A stretch of DNA of 25,499 nucleotides from an uncultured Caryophanales bacterium (GTDB lineage Bacteria; Bacillota_I; Bacilli_A; RF39; UBA660): assembly GCA_946414975.1 (NCBI GenBank), contig CAMKQS010000017.1:1-25499 (forward strand), in the 5' to 3' direction. Below, one piece after another: positions 1-8,475 of this stretch. Position 1 is the stretch's first letter. Each line of letters opens with the position of its first letter. The position numbers were made by a program, and so were the translations under genes. Under the pieces are notes generated by a model. That model saw only the letters and a program-made list of their open reading frames with translations. It did not search any database and was not told the origin of the DNA.

Positions 1-1
1 T

Positions 2-310
2 CTAGTACGAGTTTATAAAACTATTGTAAAATTTATATACGACTTTATTAGTATTTACAAGCCATATTTTTCTTTCACTATCTTCTCTTAAATATGTTTC
101 ATAAATAGAACTATACTTAGTTATTTTCTCATGATTTAGTAATTCTTTTGCAATTATAGCCATGTCATAGGCAGATGAATAATGATTTTCTGTATCAAGT
201 CCATGACAATTTTCAAAGTTTGTATCGTTTAATCCTAATTCTCTTGCTTTTTTATTCATTAATTTAACAAATTCTTCTTCTGTTCCAGCAACAAATTCTG
301 CCATAGCTAC
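2..310 (-). pseudogene. D-Ala-D-Ala carboxypeptidase (dac), C-terminal host fragment
   Basis: This is the 3' piece of a serine-type D-alanyl-D-alanine carboxypeptidase (low-molecular-weight PBP, peptidase S11), which trims the terminal D-Ala of peptidoglycan stem peptides. The fragment resumes right after the SxN region (DAVVAMAEFVAGTEEEFV) and runs through family-typical segments (MNKKARELGLNDTNF, HGLD, HYSSAYDMAIIAKEL, WLVNTNK). Its other half is at 9255-9637; a serine-recombinase element separates them. The reading frame closes with TAG at 2-4, just after LVNTNKVV and before any DGLKTG catalytic motif, so this half also looks decayed, unless the last 60 bases at the window edge are misread. 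In the integrated state an ATG at 352 inside the element could start a short in-frame product, but it would have no signal peptide and no catalytic Ser-Lys. Confidence 0.85.
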
Positions 311-1970
311 TACTGCATCTATCGCTGTTGTTAAAAAGCAGTAAAAAATCATTTAAATTTAAGTCACTATCATTGTGACTGAGTATATTTAGTTTAAAAT
401 GTAACATTACTTTATGAATGTTATTCTCTTCTTGTAATCTTTCAACATATATGGTATCTATTATACTTCCAAATATTCTAAATACTGATTCATCATCTTC
501 TAAAATTACACTTTTTATTTTTTTATAAAAATTATCTATACTATCCTTATAATCATCTTCTTTTGAAATTGATAAATAATCGTTCTTTTTCTTTTTTAAA
601 ATATTTAAATCAGAATTATATTTTTCTCTTCCAATATTATATTCTTCTGAATCTATTTCTTTTCTAGCTCTCATGTTAATTAGTTCTATTTTAGCACTCT
701 TAATATCTTCTATTTTTTTATCTATGTCATTTACCTCTTTAGTATATTCATTTTTTATTTTTGTTTCACTTATTAAATCATATATTTCTTTTATAATTTC
801 CCTTTCTTTATTTAAGAAAATACTCGCCATTTTTTTAAATATATCTGATAATTCTTCATAGTGAATAATTGGAGTATTACAACCATTTACTTTTTCTTTA
901 CCATATTTTCTATAATTAGAACAGCCCCAATATTTACTTATCACTCCTGTTCTTTTATTTTTATAACCACCTTTTATAAAAGTTGCTCCATCATGATAAC
1001 ATTTAATCTTACCAGATAAGGCATACCTCATATCTGTTCTTGTATGTGTTTTGTGTTTGTGAGAATTTTTATTTAATATTTCATTACACTTATCCCACAA
1101 TTCTTCCGATACAATCGGTGGACAAGTTTCATTATCTTTATAAACTATCCATTCTTCAGGTTTAAATCTAATTCTTTTTTTAGAATGATAATCAACTGTA
1201 GTTTCTTTATGAGCACAAAAATAACCTTTATATTTTGGATTTCTAATTATTCTTCCAATGACAGTTCCTGCAAGTGGTTTATTAGTTTTACTTTTTAAAT
1301 TATATTTATCAAATAAGTAATGTCCTAATTTAGATGTTCCCATATGTTCTTTACTATATTCATTAAATATAAGTCTAATTAACTCTGCCTCTTCTTCTAC
1401 TATTTCTAACTTACCTTTATTTTTTTTATAACCATAAAAATTATCATTACCAGGAACTACTCCTTTTTCTATACTTCTTTTATATCCAAATCTAATTCTT
1501 TCCGATAGTTTTCTTATTTCATCTTGAGCAATAGATGACATAATAGTTAAACGAAGTTCTGAGTCTGAATCAAATGTGTTTATATTATCATTTAAGAAGA
1601 ATACACCTACATTATTAGCTAACAATTCTTGTGTGTATTTTATACTATCAACAGTATTTCTTGAAAATCTTGATATTTCTTTTGTTAATATTAAATTAAA
1701 CTTGCCGTCTTTAGCGTCATTAACCATTTTAAGAAAATTATCACGTTTATTTACACTAGTACCTGATATACCTTCATCTACATAACCAGGAACAGATGTC
1801 CAATTATCTTGTCCTTTTATATAATTTTCAAAATACATAACTTGATTTTCTAATGAATTTAATTGCTCTTCATGATCAGTTGATACACGAGCATAAAATG
1901 TAACACGAAGTGGTAAATCAACAAGTTTTTTACCAGTAGCTAAAATATTTCTAATTTGATACAGATTCAT
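264..1970 (-). CDS. Large serine recombinase (integrase/excisionase)
   Basis: This is a site-specific DNA recombinase of about 568 residues, a normal size for large serine recombinases. The N-terminal resolvase domain has YARVSTD with catalytic Ser near residue 30, followed by DEGISGTS, EISRFSRN and the helix IMSSIAQDEIRKLSERIRFG. A recombinase domain follows (NFYGYKK, then GTVIGRIIRNPKYKGY). Next is a zinc-ribbon-like segment with Cys/His pairs (IKCYH, WGCSNY, NGCNTP) and a lysine-rich coiled coil around residues 400-470. A strong AAGGAGGT site precedes the ATG, and the 66-residue gene lies 18 bases upstream. The last 12 codons after the att core (GRICCWNRRRIC) are dac DNA read in another frame, so the annotated C terminus exists only in the integrated state. 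In the excised circle the gene would continue for 29 other codons now at 9168-9254. Confidence 0.95.
   Translation of the reverse strand: MNLYQIRNILATGKKLVDLPLRVTFYARVSTDHEEQLNSLENQVMYFENYIKGQDNWTSVPGYVDEGISGTSVNKRDNFLKMVNDAKDGKFNLILTKEISRFSRNTVDSIKYTQELLANNVGVFFLNDNINTFDSDSELRLTIMSSIAQDEIRKLSERIRFGYKRSIEKGVVPGNDNFYGYKKNKGKLEIVEEEAELIRLIFNEYSKEHMGTSKLGHYLFDKYNLKSKTNKPLAGTVIGRIIRNPKYKGYFCAHKETTVDYHSKKRIRFKPEEWIVYKDNETCPPIVSEELWDKCNEILNKNSHKHKTHTRTDMRYALSGKIKCYHDGATFIKGGYKNKRTGVISKYWGCSNYRKYGKEKVNGCNTPIIHYEELSDIFKKMASIFLNKEREIIKEIYDLISETKIKNEYTKEVNDIDKKIEDIKSAKIELINMRARKEIDSEEYNIGREKYNSDLNILKKKKNDYLSISKEDDYKDSIDNFYKKIKSVILEDDESVFRIFGSIIDTIYVERLQEENNIHKVMLHFKLNILSHNDSDLNLNDFLLLFNNSDRCSSSYGRICCWNRRRIC
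303..319 (-). other. Attachment site, recombinase-proximal end
   Basis: Minus strand GATGCAGTAGTAGCTAT. It matches the site at 9255-9271 at 15 of 17 positions, with contiguous identity over GTAGCTAT (303-310). On one side is recombinase coding sequence, on the other dac coding sequence. Large serine recombinases cut at a central dinucleotide in short imperfect sites, so a short identity with asymmetric flanks is expected. Confidence 0.8.
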
Positions 1971-1988
1971 AAATTTTAATACCTCCTT

Positions 1989-2189
1989 CTAAACTGGAAT
2001 TTTAACTATTATATTTTTTAGATCTTTATCTTTTTCTTGTAATTCTTTTAATTTATTAATATCTTCATCTAGCTTTTTAATAATATTACTTGTATTTGTA
2101 AAATCAATTAAACCTTTGCCACAAAGTTCATTCAGTAACTTTTTTTGTATCATTTTTTTTGCAATTAGAGTTTCAGGATTATTATCCAA
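1989..2189 (-). CDS. Small helical protein upstream of the recombinase
   Basis: This 66-residue acidic/lysine-rich protein begins MDNNPETLIAKKMIQKKLL. It has no ATG: the start is TTG at 2187-2189, chosen because GAGGTGG lies 7 bases upstream, and the ATG upstream in another frame meets a stop after seven codons. The segment LLNELCGKGLIDFTNTSNIIKKLDE resembles the short SHOCT-like helical hairpins often found in small genes beside serine recombinases (similarity judged by eye). It ends 18 bases before the recombinase and is surely co-transcribed. A recombination directionality factor or another recombinase partner is a reasonable guess by position only. The cargo terminator at 2227-2254 separates it from the cargo, so it needs its own promoter, which I could not identify with confidence. 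Confidence 0.7.
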   Translation of the reverse strand: MDNNPETLIAKKMIQKKLLNELCGKGLIDFTNTSNIIKKLDEDINKLKELQEKDKDLKNIIVKIPV

Positions 2190-2226
2190 GTTTTATCCAC
2201 CTCATTTAAACTTATTAGAATAAATG

Positions 2227-2254
2227 AAAAAAAGAACTCATAACTCCGAGTTCT
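2227..2254 (-). terminator. Rho-independent terminator of the cargo operon
   Basis: On the minus strand AGAACTC, an 8-base loop, GAGTTCT, then seven T. It lies between the PfkB-SIS stop (2314) and the recombinase unit, insulating the recombinase from cargo transcription. Confidence 0.88.
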
Positions 2255-2313
2255 ACAAATTAATCTCATTTTTATATTTTAATACTTATATAAATGTTCT
2301 CCTAAATAATTGA

Positions 2314-4269
2314 TTATAAATCACCTTTATAAAAATATATTTTCATTGCATTTTCAGAATATTTTGGTTTTGATACATCTACATTCAGAGTTTTTCCAAT
2401 ATAGTAAATGATAAATTGAGAAGCTATTAATAAATCAAATTCAGCTAAAATTCCATCATAATTACTTTCTATTATAATATTATTATTTCCTAGATATTTT
2501 AATAATTCTTGTTCATACTTTGTTGTTGATTTTTGTTTAAAATATATAGAAAATGTATTGTTTAAATTTTCATAATTGATAAACCTTCCATGTGAAAAAT
2601 TCTTTTTTTCATGGATAATACAATTAAATATACCAGATTCAATAATTTTGCTTTCTAAATCATAACAAGCCGTATCGGTATAGTCACCACGAAATAAATT
2701 TAACACTTTATGTTCTCTCATCTTTGTTATCATATTTTTATTTATCATATTTGCTATTTTTTCATTCCAATTATTAATTGATTCTTTAATAAAATTTTCA
2801 ACATCAACATTGCAATTAGTCTTTTCAAGATAATGTCTTAAGAATATTGCTGCTGGAGCAACTGCACCTTCAAATGACAAAAAACCACGTTCTTTACCTT
2901 TATTAGATGACGTTCTATAACTCAAAATATTTTTCTTTAAAGTTCCTGTTTTTAAAACAATATTTTGTAATTCTCCTTTAGTAACAATATATATATTTTT
3001 CTTATTAAAATCTTTAACACTTGTAATAATATCATTTGTTGTGCCAGAATATGAAAATAATATTACTTTATCTATATTATTATTATTTCTATATAAGACA
3101 TCTCTTGGGTACATTGAATATGTATTGCATCCATATAACAAATTTATAATTTTAGCAGAAAAATATGCTCCAGCATATGAACCACCAGTTCCAATAAATA
3201 AACAATTATTACTTTCACTAAAAGCAATATCCTCAATTTTACTACTTGCTGAGGAATTAACTGCATTAATAATTCTTGTTTCAAGATTGTTAATATTTAT
3301 ATTACAACGTTTGATTTTTTTTCTTTCGTTATATATAAAATTATCACAAGTACATTCATTATCTATCTTTTTAACTTTAAATAATGCATTAATATGTCCC
3401 CTTGCTCCCATTTTAGAAACAACTTTAGCTGTTAGTTTGTTTGAGTTTTCATACCATTTTTCAAACATATCCTGATTATAAATAAAATTATTTTTTATAC
3501 AATCTCTTATTATGCTAGAGATAAACGCATCACCAGCACCAGTTGAATCTATAACATTACCTTTTCTTTTTAATTTGAAATTGTACTCTTTTCCCTCACT
3601 AACAAAAGTTGCACCTTTTTCACCACGCGTAATAGTCATAAAATTTGGTTTTAATATATCATAGAGTTTTGCATCGCTATTTAAATTGAAACGCTTTATT
3701 AGATATTTTGATACTCTCTCATTAAAATTAACAATTTCAAATTTATTACTTAATTTATCTATTATTTCTTTATCAGATAAGTTTTCTAATTCAAAATATT
3801 GTCCTAAATCAATAATTTTTTTATTGTTTGTGATATCAATTAATATTTGATTTTTATCATTTAAATTATCAAATATTAAAATATCATCATCATTAATATT
3901 TTTCATAATATTATCTGTATTAATTAAACTATTCTCATACCACTTTTTATTATTACAAACAGGGCATCTTTTTTTTGAAGTAAATGATATTTTATCTTCA
4001 TTATCAAAGTATGATACATGAAAGCATCTTGTTCTCACATCATCTAAAATTATAATATTATTTACATCAACATCTAATTTTTCAAGACTTTTAATTGCTA
4101 TTTCACCTTGTATATCATTTCCACATGTACCAAACACTGCGGTATTAATACCCATTTTTGCTAAATTAGCAATGATATTGTGAGAAGTCATTCCACCATT
4201 TATTCCTAAAAATTTTTCGTTTTTATAATAATAATCTGATACTAGATCACCTATACTAACTACTCTCAT
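2314..4269 (-). CDS. PfkB-family sugar/nucleoside kinase fused to double-SIS domain
   Basis: This 651-residue fusion starts with a PfkB (ribokinase-fold) kinase at about residues 1-300: GINGG near 22-26, TRGEKGATFV near 214-224, and the anion-hole/catalytic motif DSTGAGDAF at 241-249 with base Asp247. The PfkB part carries an unusual CPVC (102-105) followed by Asn/Lys/Trp, perhaps half of a metal site. From about residue 325 there is a double SIS region of sugar-phosphate isomerase type: GTGGSYAG (360-367), FSYSGTT (405-411), and a second half with NFSHGRF (557-563), which sits where GlmS-like proteins have a conserved His-Gly segment. The likely activity is phosphorylation plus aldose-ketose isomerisation of a sugar phosphate, or SIS used for binding. 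It is the last gene of the cargo operon, 4 bases after the hydrolase, with GAAGGAGT as ribosome site. The substrate is unknown. Confidence 0.9.
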   Translation of the reverse strand: MRVVSIGDLVSDYYYKNEKFLGINGGMTSHNIIANLAKMGINTAVFGTCGNDIQGEIAIKSLEKLDVDVNNIIILDDVRTRCFHVSYFDNEDKISFTSKKRCPVCNNKKWYENSLINTDNIMKNINDDDILIFDNLNDKNQILIDITNNKKIIDLGQYFELENLSDKEIIDKLSNKFEIVNFNERVSKYLIKRFNLNSDAKLYDILKPNFMTITRGEKGATFVSEGKEYNFKLKRKGNVIDSTGAGDAFISSIIRDCIKNNFIYNQDMFEKWYENSNKLTAKVVSKMGARGHINALFKVKKIDNECTCDNFIYNERKKIKRCNININNLETRIINAVNSSASSKIEDIAFSESNNCLFIGTGGSYAGAYFSAKIINLLYGCNTYSMYPRDVLYRNNNNIDKVILFSYSGTTNDIITSVKDFNKKNIYIVTKGELQNIVLKTGTLKKNILSYRTSSNKGKERGFLSFEGAVAPAAIFLRHYLEKTNCNVDVENFIKESINNWNEKIANMINKNMITKMREHKVLNLFRGDYTDTACYDLESKIIESGIFNCIIHEKKNFSHGRFINYENLNNTFSIYFKQKSTTKYEQELLKYLGNNNIIIESNYDGILAEFDLLIASQFIIYYIGKTLNVDVSKPKYSENAMKIYFYKGDL

Positions 4270-4273
4270 TTTG

Positions 4274-4921
4274 CTATACTCCTTCTATATTCTTATCTAA
4301 CCATTCATAAATATAATTATCTTTAAATGCATGTGAGGTTAAAAAATGATTATCATTCTTTATTACTTTTAGTTCAATATTATTTGCACCCATACTAACT
4401 AATTTATTATATATGCTTGTACTTTCACTAACATCTACAACATCATCCTTATCTCCATGATATATTAAAATAGGTTTGTTCTTAATGAGCTGTAAATTTT
4501 GTTCAATCGGTAGCATTATGCCACCTGATACTGAAATGATTCCTTTAAATAGTTGCGGGCGTTGAATTAAATAATTCCAAGCTCCATATGCACCCATACT
4601 TGATCCTAAAATAAAAATATTTTTTTTATCAAATTTAAAATTCTTATATTCTTTATTTATTACTTTTTCAACATCTCTTAAATGATAATCCCAAAAATTA
4701 TCACTATGACATTGTGGTGCAATTACTATATGTGGAATTTCGAGTCTATTCATATATTTAGGTAACGCATATTTTTCAATATCAATAAGTTTATTTCCTC
4801 GTTCACCTATTCCATGCAAATAAACTAATACAGGCATATTTTCTTTAATAATGCTAGGATAATAAACATAATATTTAAAAAATGTATTATTACTTGTAAT
4901 CTTTTTACTTTCTTTTAGCAT
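4274..4921 (-). CDS. Alpha/beta hydrolase (esterase/PHB-depolymerase-like)
   Basis: This 215-residue soluble serine hydrolase has all parts of the fold. The oxyanion strand-turn is VLVYLHGIGERG (about 32-43), the nucleophile elbow is LGSSMGAYGAW (about 105-115) with Ser in GxSxG, the acid is in HGDKDDVVD (about 155-163), and the catalytic His is in NDNHFLTSHAF near 190-200. It looks closest to carboxylesterase or poly(hydroxybutyrate)-depolymerase-like enzymes that cleave small esters. No signal peptide is seen, so it acts in the cytoplasm. Its start overlaps the end of the CAT-like gene by 17 bases, with GAGGAG 7 bases before the ATG, so translation is probably coupled. In this operon an acyl group added by the CAT-like protein could be what it removes (inference). 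Confidence 0.9.
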   Translation of the reverse strand: MLKESKKITSNNTFFKYYVYYPSIIKENMPVLVYLHGIGERGNKLIDIEKYALPKYMNRLEIPHIVIAPQCHSDNFWDYHLRDVEKVINKEYKNFKFDKKNIFILGSSMGAYGAWNYLIQRPQLFKGIISVSGGIMLPIEQNLQLIKNKPILIYHGDKDDVVDVSESTSIYNKLVSMGANNIELKVIKNDNHFLTSHAFKDNYIYEWLDKNIEGV

Positions 4922-5599
4922 ATGACATCTCCTCTATATATAAATTAATATCAATTTTGAAAATAATATTTTGCAAATCATTTATTAACATTGCCATATG
5001 ATATCCATCTTGAAATGCATGATTTACTAATAATGAAAAATCGATAAAATATTCCCCATTTAATTCATAGTATTTTCCCCAACATATTTTAGGTTTACTT
5101 GACTTTTCTGAATAATCTATAGCATCTTTAAAATTATTAAATCTAATCCAAGGCAAACAAGTTACTTGAATTTTGTTCATATTTTCAAGATTTGGTATTT
5201 TATAATATTCAACATTATATTCTGCATCCTCTTTAGCCTCGCTGAAATCTTGTATAAATTTTAAATAGTTAGAGTCATATTTGACATATCTGGTAAAATT
5301 CAATTCATTATCACTATTTAATACTGTTGCAGTTGCTGCAATAGTTTCATATTTACAAACACAAATACTATTATTTTCATCTTTTCCATAGCCATATTTA
5401 TAAGCACTTATTTTATCCATTGCCATTAGTATAAAATATAACATAGTTCCGTAAAAAAATTATTAGTAGCTTTTGATAAATTAACTAAATTAGTAATATT
5501 TAATGTTGTTGTAACTCCTGTGTATGGATCACCATAATTGCTAAAAGTTTTATATGCTTTTTGCCTAGACCATGTATCTATATTAATTATTTCTCTCAT
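4905..5599 (-). pseudogene. Chloramphenicol-acetyltransferase-like protein, one-base frameshift
   Basis: Two frames join into one protein of about 231 residues, normal for the CAT family. The first part (MREIINIDTWSRQKAYKTF...NNFF) has the typical CAT N terminus with a conserved WxR. After a 7-T run (minus strand, 5453-5459) the frame is lost; one extra T restores it (YGTMLYFILMAMDKISAYKYGY...). The downstream part keeps the catalytic region NHAFQDGYHMAMLINDLQ, equivalent to HHxxxDGxH with the catalytic His present. The start at 5599 follows GAAGGAGT and overlaps the preceding stop (ATGA). The upstream frame ends at TAA within a few codons and the downstream ATG at 5444 lacks a ribosome site. 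It may be a real loss of function, a homopolymer sequencing error, or -1 ribosomal slippage, since the site reads U UUU UUU in frame. Acceptor unknown; a resistance role is not implied. Confidence 0.85.
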
Positions 5600-7932
5600 C
5601 TTCCAATACTCCTTCTATATTCTCCTACTTCGCTTTTCTCTTTATAATCATGATTCTTTATTAAACACTCTACTATCTTTTTTCTGTTTAAATCAAATAC
5701 ACCTAAAGAGTCTGTATAATCTGTTTCTCCTTTTTCAGTTTTCCAATTATTATCTTTCCAGCTATATGGACTACTAAAACATAATCCATATATGTAATTA
5801 AAGAACAAATTATAATCAACTGCCGATGGATTGTCTAAAAACATTTGATCAATTCTATTAATACTAGGATACCTAACAATACAAATATTATTAACATTAA
5901 TATTACAATCATATAATGAGTTAATTGCTATTTGTAATGTTTTCCCTGTTAAAACATTATCATCAAACAAGTCTACATTTGAGTTTTCAAAAATTTCAGA
6001 ATTTATTAAACCACTAAAATCTTTAATATTAAATTTTCGTAAATCTAATAATTGCTTGTTCTTATATCCAGATACTTCTTTATTAAATTTTAAAATTAAT
6101 AATTTTTCAATTCTATTTTGATCAACTATTTTAGCCAGTATTGGAAGTTCTATCCCACCATAACTTAAGCCACATGCATTTGCAAATTTATTGTTATCAC
6201 ACTTTTCTTTATATAAAGATACAGCAATATAGTTTTCTGCAAAGTTATCTATTTCTCTATATGCCCTATAATTCTTAGAATAATCTTTTTCATCTTCTTT
6301 TTCTAATTCCTGTGTCATATTATTAAGTAATACTTTTCTTGTATTATTTGTTATTTCTATAGTTTTTTCTTTATCAACAAAATATTGGTTTTCAAAACAT
6401 ATTCTACTCATTAATCTCTCAATTTCCATAATGGTATTATATAATTTATTGTTATGATTTTCACCATCTAAAGAAATATCTAATAAAATATTTTTATCAA
6501 AGTAGTTAGATACCAAATAATGATTAATTAAAACTAGTAAAACATTTCTGCAATTATCCAAAATTCCTAATAATAGTTTTTTATTAACTTGATTATTCAA
6601 GTTTTCAGTAGATAGAATAGCATTTGTAGAATCATTCAAAAACTTTTCATTATTTTTATACCAGTTTATTACATCTTCCTTAGAAGTAATATCTTTTCTA
6701 TTAACACTTATCCTGTTTGATATAAAATAATAATAAGTTTTTGATCCTCTAAGAAGATAATTATTATTATCTCTTAATGAATACATTAATGATTCATTTT
6801 CTGAAGATAACCAAAATTCTTTTAAAGGACTATTTTGTAATAATTCCATCTCATACATAGGAATAATTATACTTCCACTTTCTTTATCAAATAAATCATC
6901 AATTCCATTACAATTATTAAAATTGCTACTTATAAAATTATTATATTTTTTTAAAAGTGATTGTCTCCCTGATACAATATTACTTTCAACTTCCGCAAGA
7001 TTATATTTATAGGTATCTTTATCCGCTTTTTCCAATGATACAGTAGGTAAAATCTTAGCACTTTTTACCAATTGTAGTGTTGCTTCTACTCCTTTTAAAA
7101 CATTTCCATAATCATCAAAGATTGGAAAACATGAATCATAAGAACCACTTATTTTATCAACACTATAACCTTGATTACAGTTTAACATTGCATAGTCGTT
7201 ACCACGTGAATCTCCACAATCTCCAATTCTAATCATAGAGTTTTGAGGAACACCAATTATTTTTTCTGTTCTTTCAATTGCTTTATCTTTAGTTGCAGTT
7301 CCTATCTGAATCACACAATTATTTTTGTATACACCCCTTGTTAAATGAATATTATTTAGGCCATTGTTTATTACATATTTATCTATATTATCAAATATTA
7401 AATTAATTATTTCATCATCATGTGTGTTAAATACCATTCTTACATTCAAAATCCTTTTTGTTTCCGCATCTATTGAATAAGTTATATTAAAATAGGTACT
7501 ATTATCCAATTTATCTTTAATTTCTTTAATCATTTGGTCTACTATTAGTAACTGATTTAATTCTTCTTCTGTTGTTATATAAACATTTTCACCTAAAAAT
7601 TCTTCTTGTGAAATTACGTTACTATAGAATAATCTTGCGCCATCATTAGTCAAAACATATATTCTTTTCATATCACTATCAGTAATACTTTCACTAATTT
7701 TAATACGTAGATAAATATCACGTTTAAAATCTTCTAATCCAGTTTCACCGCGGCCTGTTATAAACACAATCGGAATTTTCCTTGCTAACAAATCAATGAT
7801 CATATCTATCGCTCTATCATCTATATTTTTAGAGCCTTCAGTAGTTAATGTACCATCTATGTCAAAACATACCGCATTATATTTTTGCTCTAGTGATTTA
7901 AGATAATTTTCAAACAAAATATTTCTTTCCAT
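5596..7932 (-). CDS. HAD phosphatase - phosphoribosyltransferase fusion
   Basis: The protein has 778 residues. At the N terminus (about 15-290) is a Cof-type HAD phosphatase: motif I DIDGT (24-28, both Asp present), motif II FITGRG near 58-62, the motif III Lys in ATKDKAIERTEKI near 215, and motif IV RIGDCGDSRGND near 233-244. A long, mainly helical middle (about 300-590) has no recognised motif. The C terminus (about 590-730) has type I phosphoribosyltransferase features: YGGIELPILAKIV, then the PRPP-binding signature LFDDNVLTGKT (about 651-661) and CIVRYPS. This predicts PRPP-dependent transfer, or its reverse, coupled to removal of a phosphate. Start at 7932, five bases after the previous gene; it ends in TGA overlapping the next ATG. 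I know of no named family with this layout. Confidence 0.88.
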   Translation of the reverse strand: MERNILFENYLKSLEQKYNAVCFDIDGTLTTEGSKNIDDRAIDMIIDLLARKIPIVFITGRGETGLEDFKRDIYLRIKISESITDSDMKRIYVLTNDGARLFYSNVISQEEFLGENVYITTEEELNQLLIVDQMIKEIKDKLDNSTYFNITYSIDAETKRILNVRMVFNTHDDEIINLIFDNIDKYVINNGLNNIHLTRGVYKNNCVIQIGTATKDKAIERTEKIIGVPQNSMIRIGDCGDSRGNDYAMLNCNQGYSVDKISGSYDSCFPIFDDYGNVLKGVEATLQLVKSAKILPTVSLEKADKDTYKYNLAEVESNIVSGRQSLLKKYNNFISSNFNNCNGIDDLFDKESGSIIIPMYEMELLQNSPLKEFWLSSENESLMYSLRDNNNYLLRGSKTYYYFISNRISVNRKDITSKEDVINWYKNNEKFLNDSTNAILSTENLNNQVNKKLLLGILDNCRNVLLVLINHYLVSNYFDKNILLDISLDGENHNNKLYNTIMEIERLMSRICFENQYFVDKEKTIEITNNTRKVLLNNMTQELEKEDEKDYSKNYRAYREIDNFAENYIAVSLYKEKCDNNKFANACGLSYGGIELPILAKIVDQNRIEKLLILKFNKEVSGYKNKQLLDLRKFNIKDFSGLINSEIFENSNVDLFDDNVLTGKTLQIAINSLYDCNINVNNICIVRYPSINRIDQMFLDNPSAVDYNLFFNYIYGLCFSSPYSWKDNNWKTEKGETDYTDSLGVFDLNRKKIVECLIKNHDYKEKSEVGEYRRSIGR

Positions 7933-7937
7933 TGTAT

Positions 7938-8453
7938 CTATCTCTTTATCAAAAATTCTAAACTTTTTACTTTTTCATCGTTATCATTATCAATTGTTGA
8001 ATCAAAAATTAAACCTCTTCCTCCATTTTCAATCCATCTCTTAATATTCTTTTTAGAATCATCAATTAATAATTGATGATTTGGAATTACTACTTGATGT
8101 TTTTTTACACCAGGCGGAACGAAAATAACTGGACAAAGAATCTTTAAATCTTCTCTCAATACTTCAGTTTTTACTTTCATTTCTTGAAGCGTGTGAATTT
8201 TTGTTAAAATTGTTATATTCTTTTTTAAACTTTCAAGTTTTTTTATTATTTCAACAGAGTTATTAATTGACTTAGCTTCTTTTAAGATATATTCCCATTC
8301 TTCTGGATGTAAATTTGTATATTCAAAATATGCATCAAATTCACTTTCATTTTTATGATCATGTAGTCCTAAATTATATTTTCTTTCTAACATTCTTTCT
8401 TCAGAATCTAATATTACCCCATCAAAGTCGATAAATGTATAATCATTTGTCAT
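7938..8453 (-). CDS. HAD hydrolase, NT5C (5'-nucleotidase)-like
   Basis: This is a 171-residue HAD phosphatase with FIDFDGVILDSE at the N terminus (nucleophile Asp9, acid/base Asp11), a short helical cap, motif II ILTKIHT, the Lys-bearing PPGVKKHQVV, and motif IV LLIDDSKKN. This pattern resembles cytosolic 5'(3')-deoxyribonucleotidases and related small HAD enzymes, so a nucleoside or sugar monophosphate is the likely substrate. The ATG at 8453 is preferred to the in-frame GTG at 8459 because AAGGGGGA is 9 bases before the ATG and only about 3 before the GTG. It is the first gene after the regulator, with an extended -10 (TGTTATAAT) just upstream, and is followed after 5 bases by the HAD-PRTase gene. 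Confidence 0.85.
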   Translation of the reverse strand: MTNDYTFIDFDGVILDSEERMLERKYNLGLHDHKNESEFDAYFEYTNLHPEEWEYILKEAKSINNSVEIIKKLESLKKNITILTKIHTLQEMKVKTEVLREDLKILCPVIFVPPGVKKHQVVIPNHQLLIDDSKKNIKRWIENGGRGLIFDSTIDNDNDEKVKSLEFLIKR

Positions 8454-8475
8454 AACCACATTCCCCCTTAGTTAC

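Noticed and set aside
3041..3475. 144-codon open frame on the plus strand
   Set aside because: It lies wholly antisense to the motif-bearing PfkB-SIS gene, has no ribosome site and no recognisable motif. The same applies to smaller plus-strand frames (673-861, 1576-1785, 5538-5777, 12936-13444, 15893-16138, 16574-16780, 19828-20019, 24286-24495).
4905..5599. Chloramphenicol resistance gene
   Set aside because: The gene is frameshifted and sits in the middle of a metabolic operon; the CAT fold is also used for other acceptors, so resistance cannot be claimed.
2314..8453. Cargo operon as an ADP-heptose pathway
   Set aside because: Kinase, SIS and HAD types match, but there is no nucleotidyltransferase, the SIS part is double (GlmS-like rather than GmhA-like), and the PRTase, acyltransferase and esterase have no place in that pathway.
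2314..8453. Cargo operon as a known Ter-type nucleoside-metabolite module
   Set aside because: HAD and PRTase domains occur there too, but the ATP-grasp, TerD and other hallmark members are absent, and TelA here is in a separate host operon outside the element.
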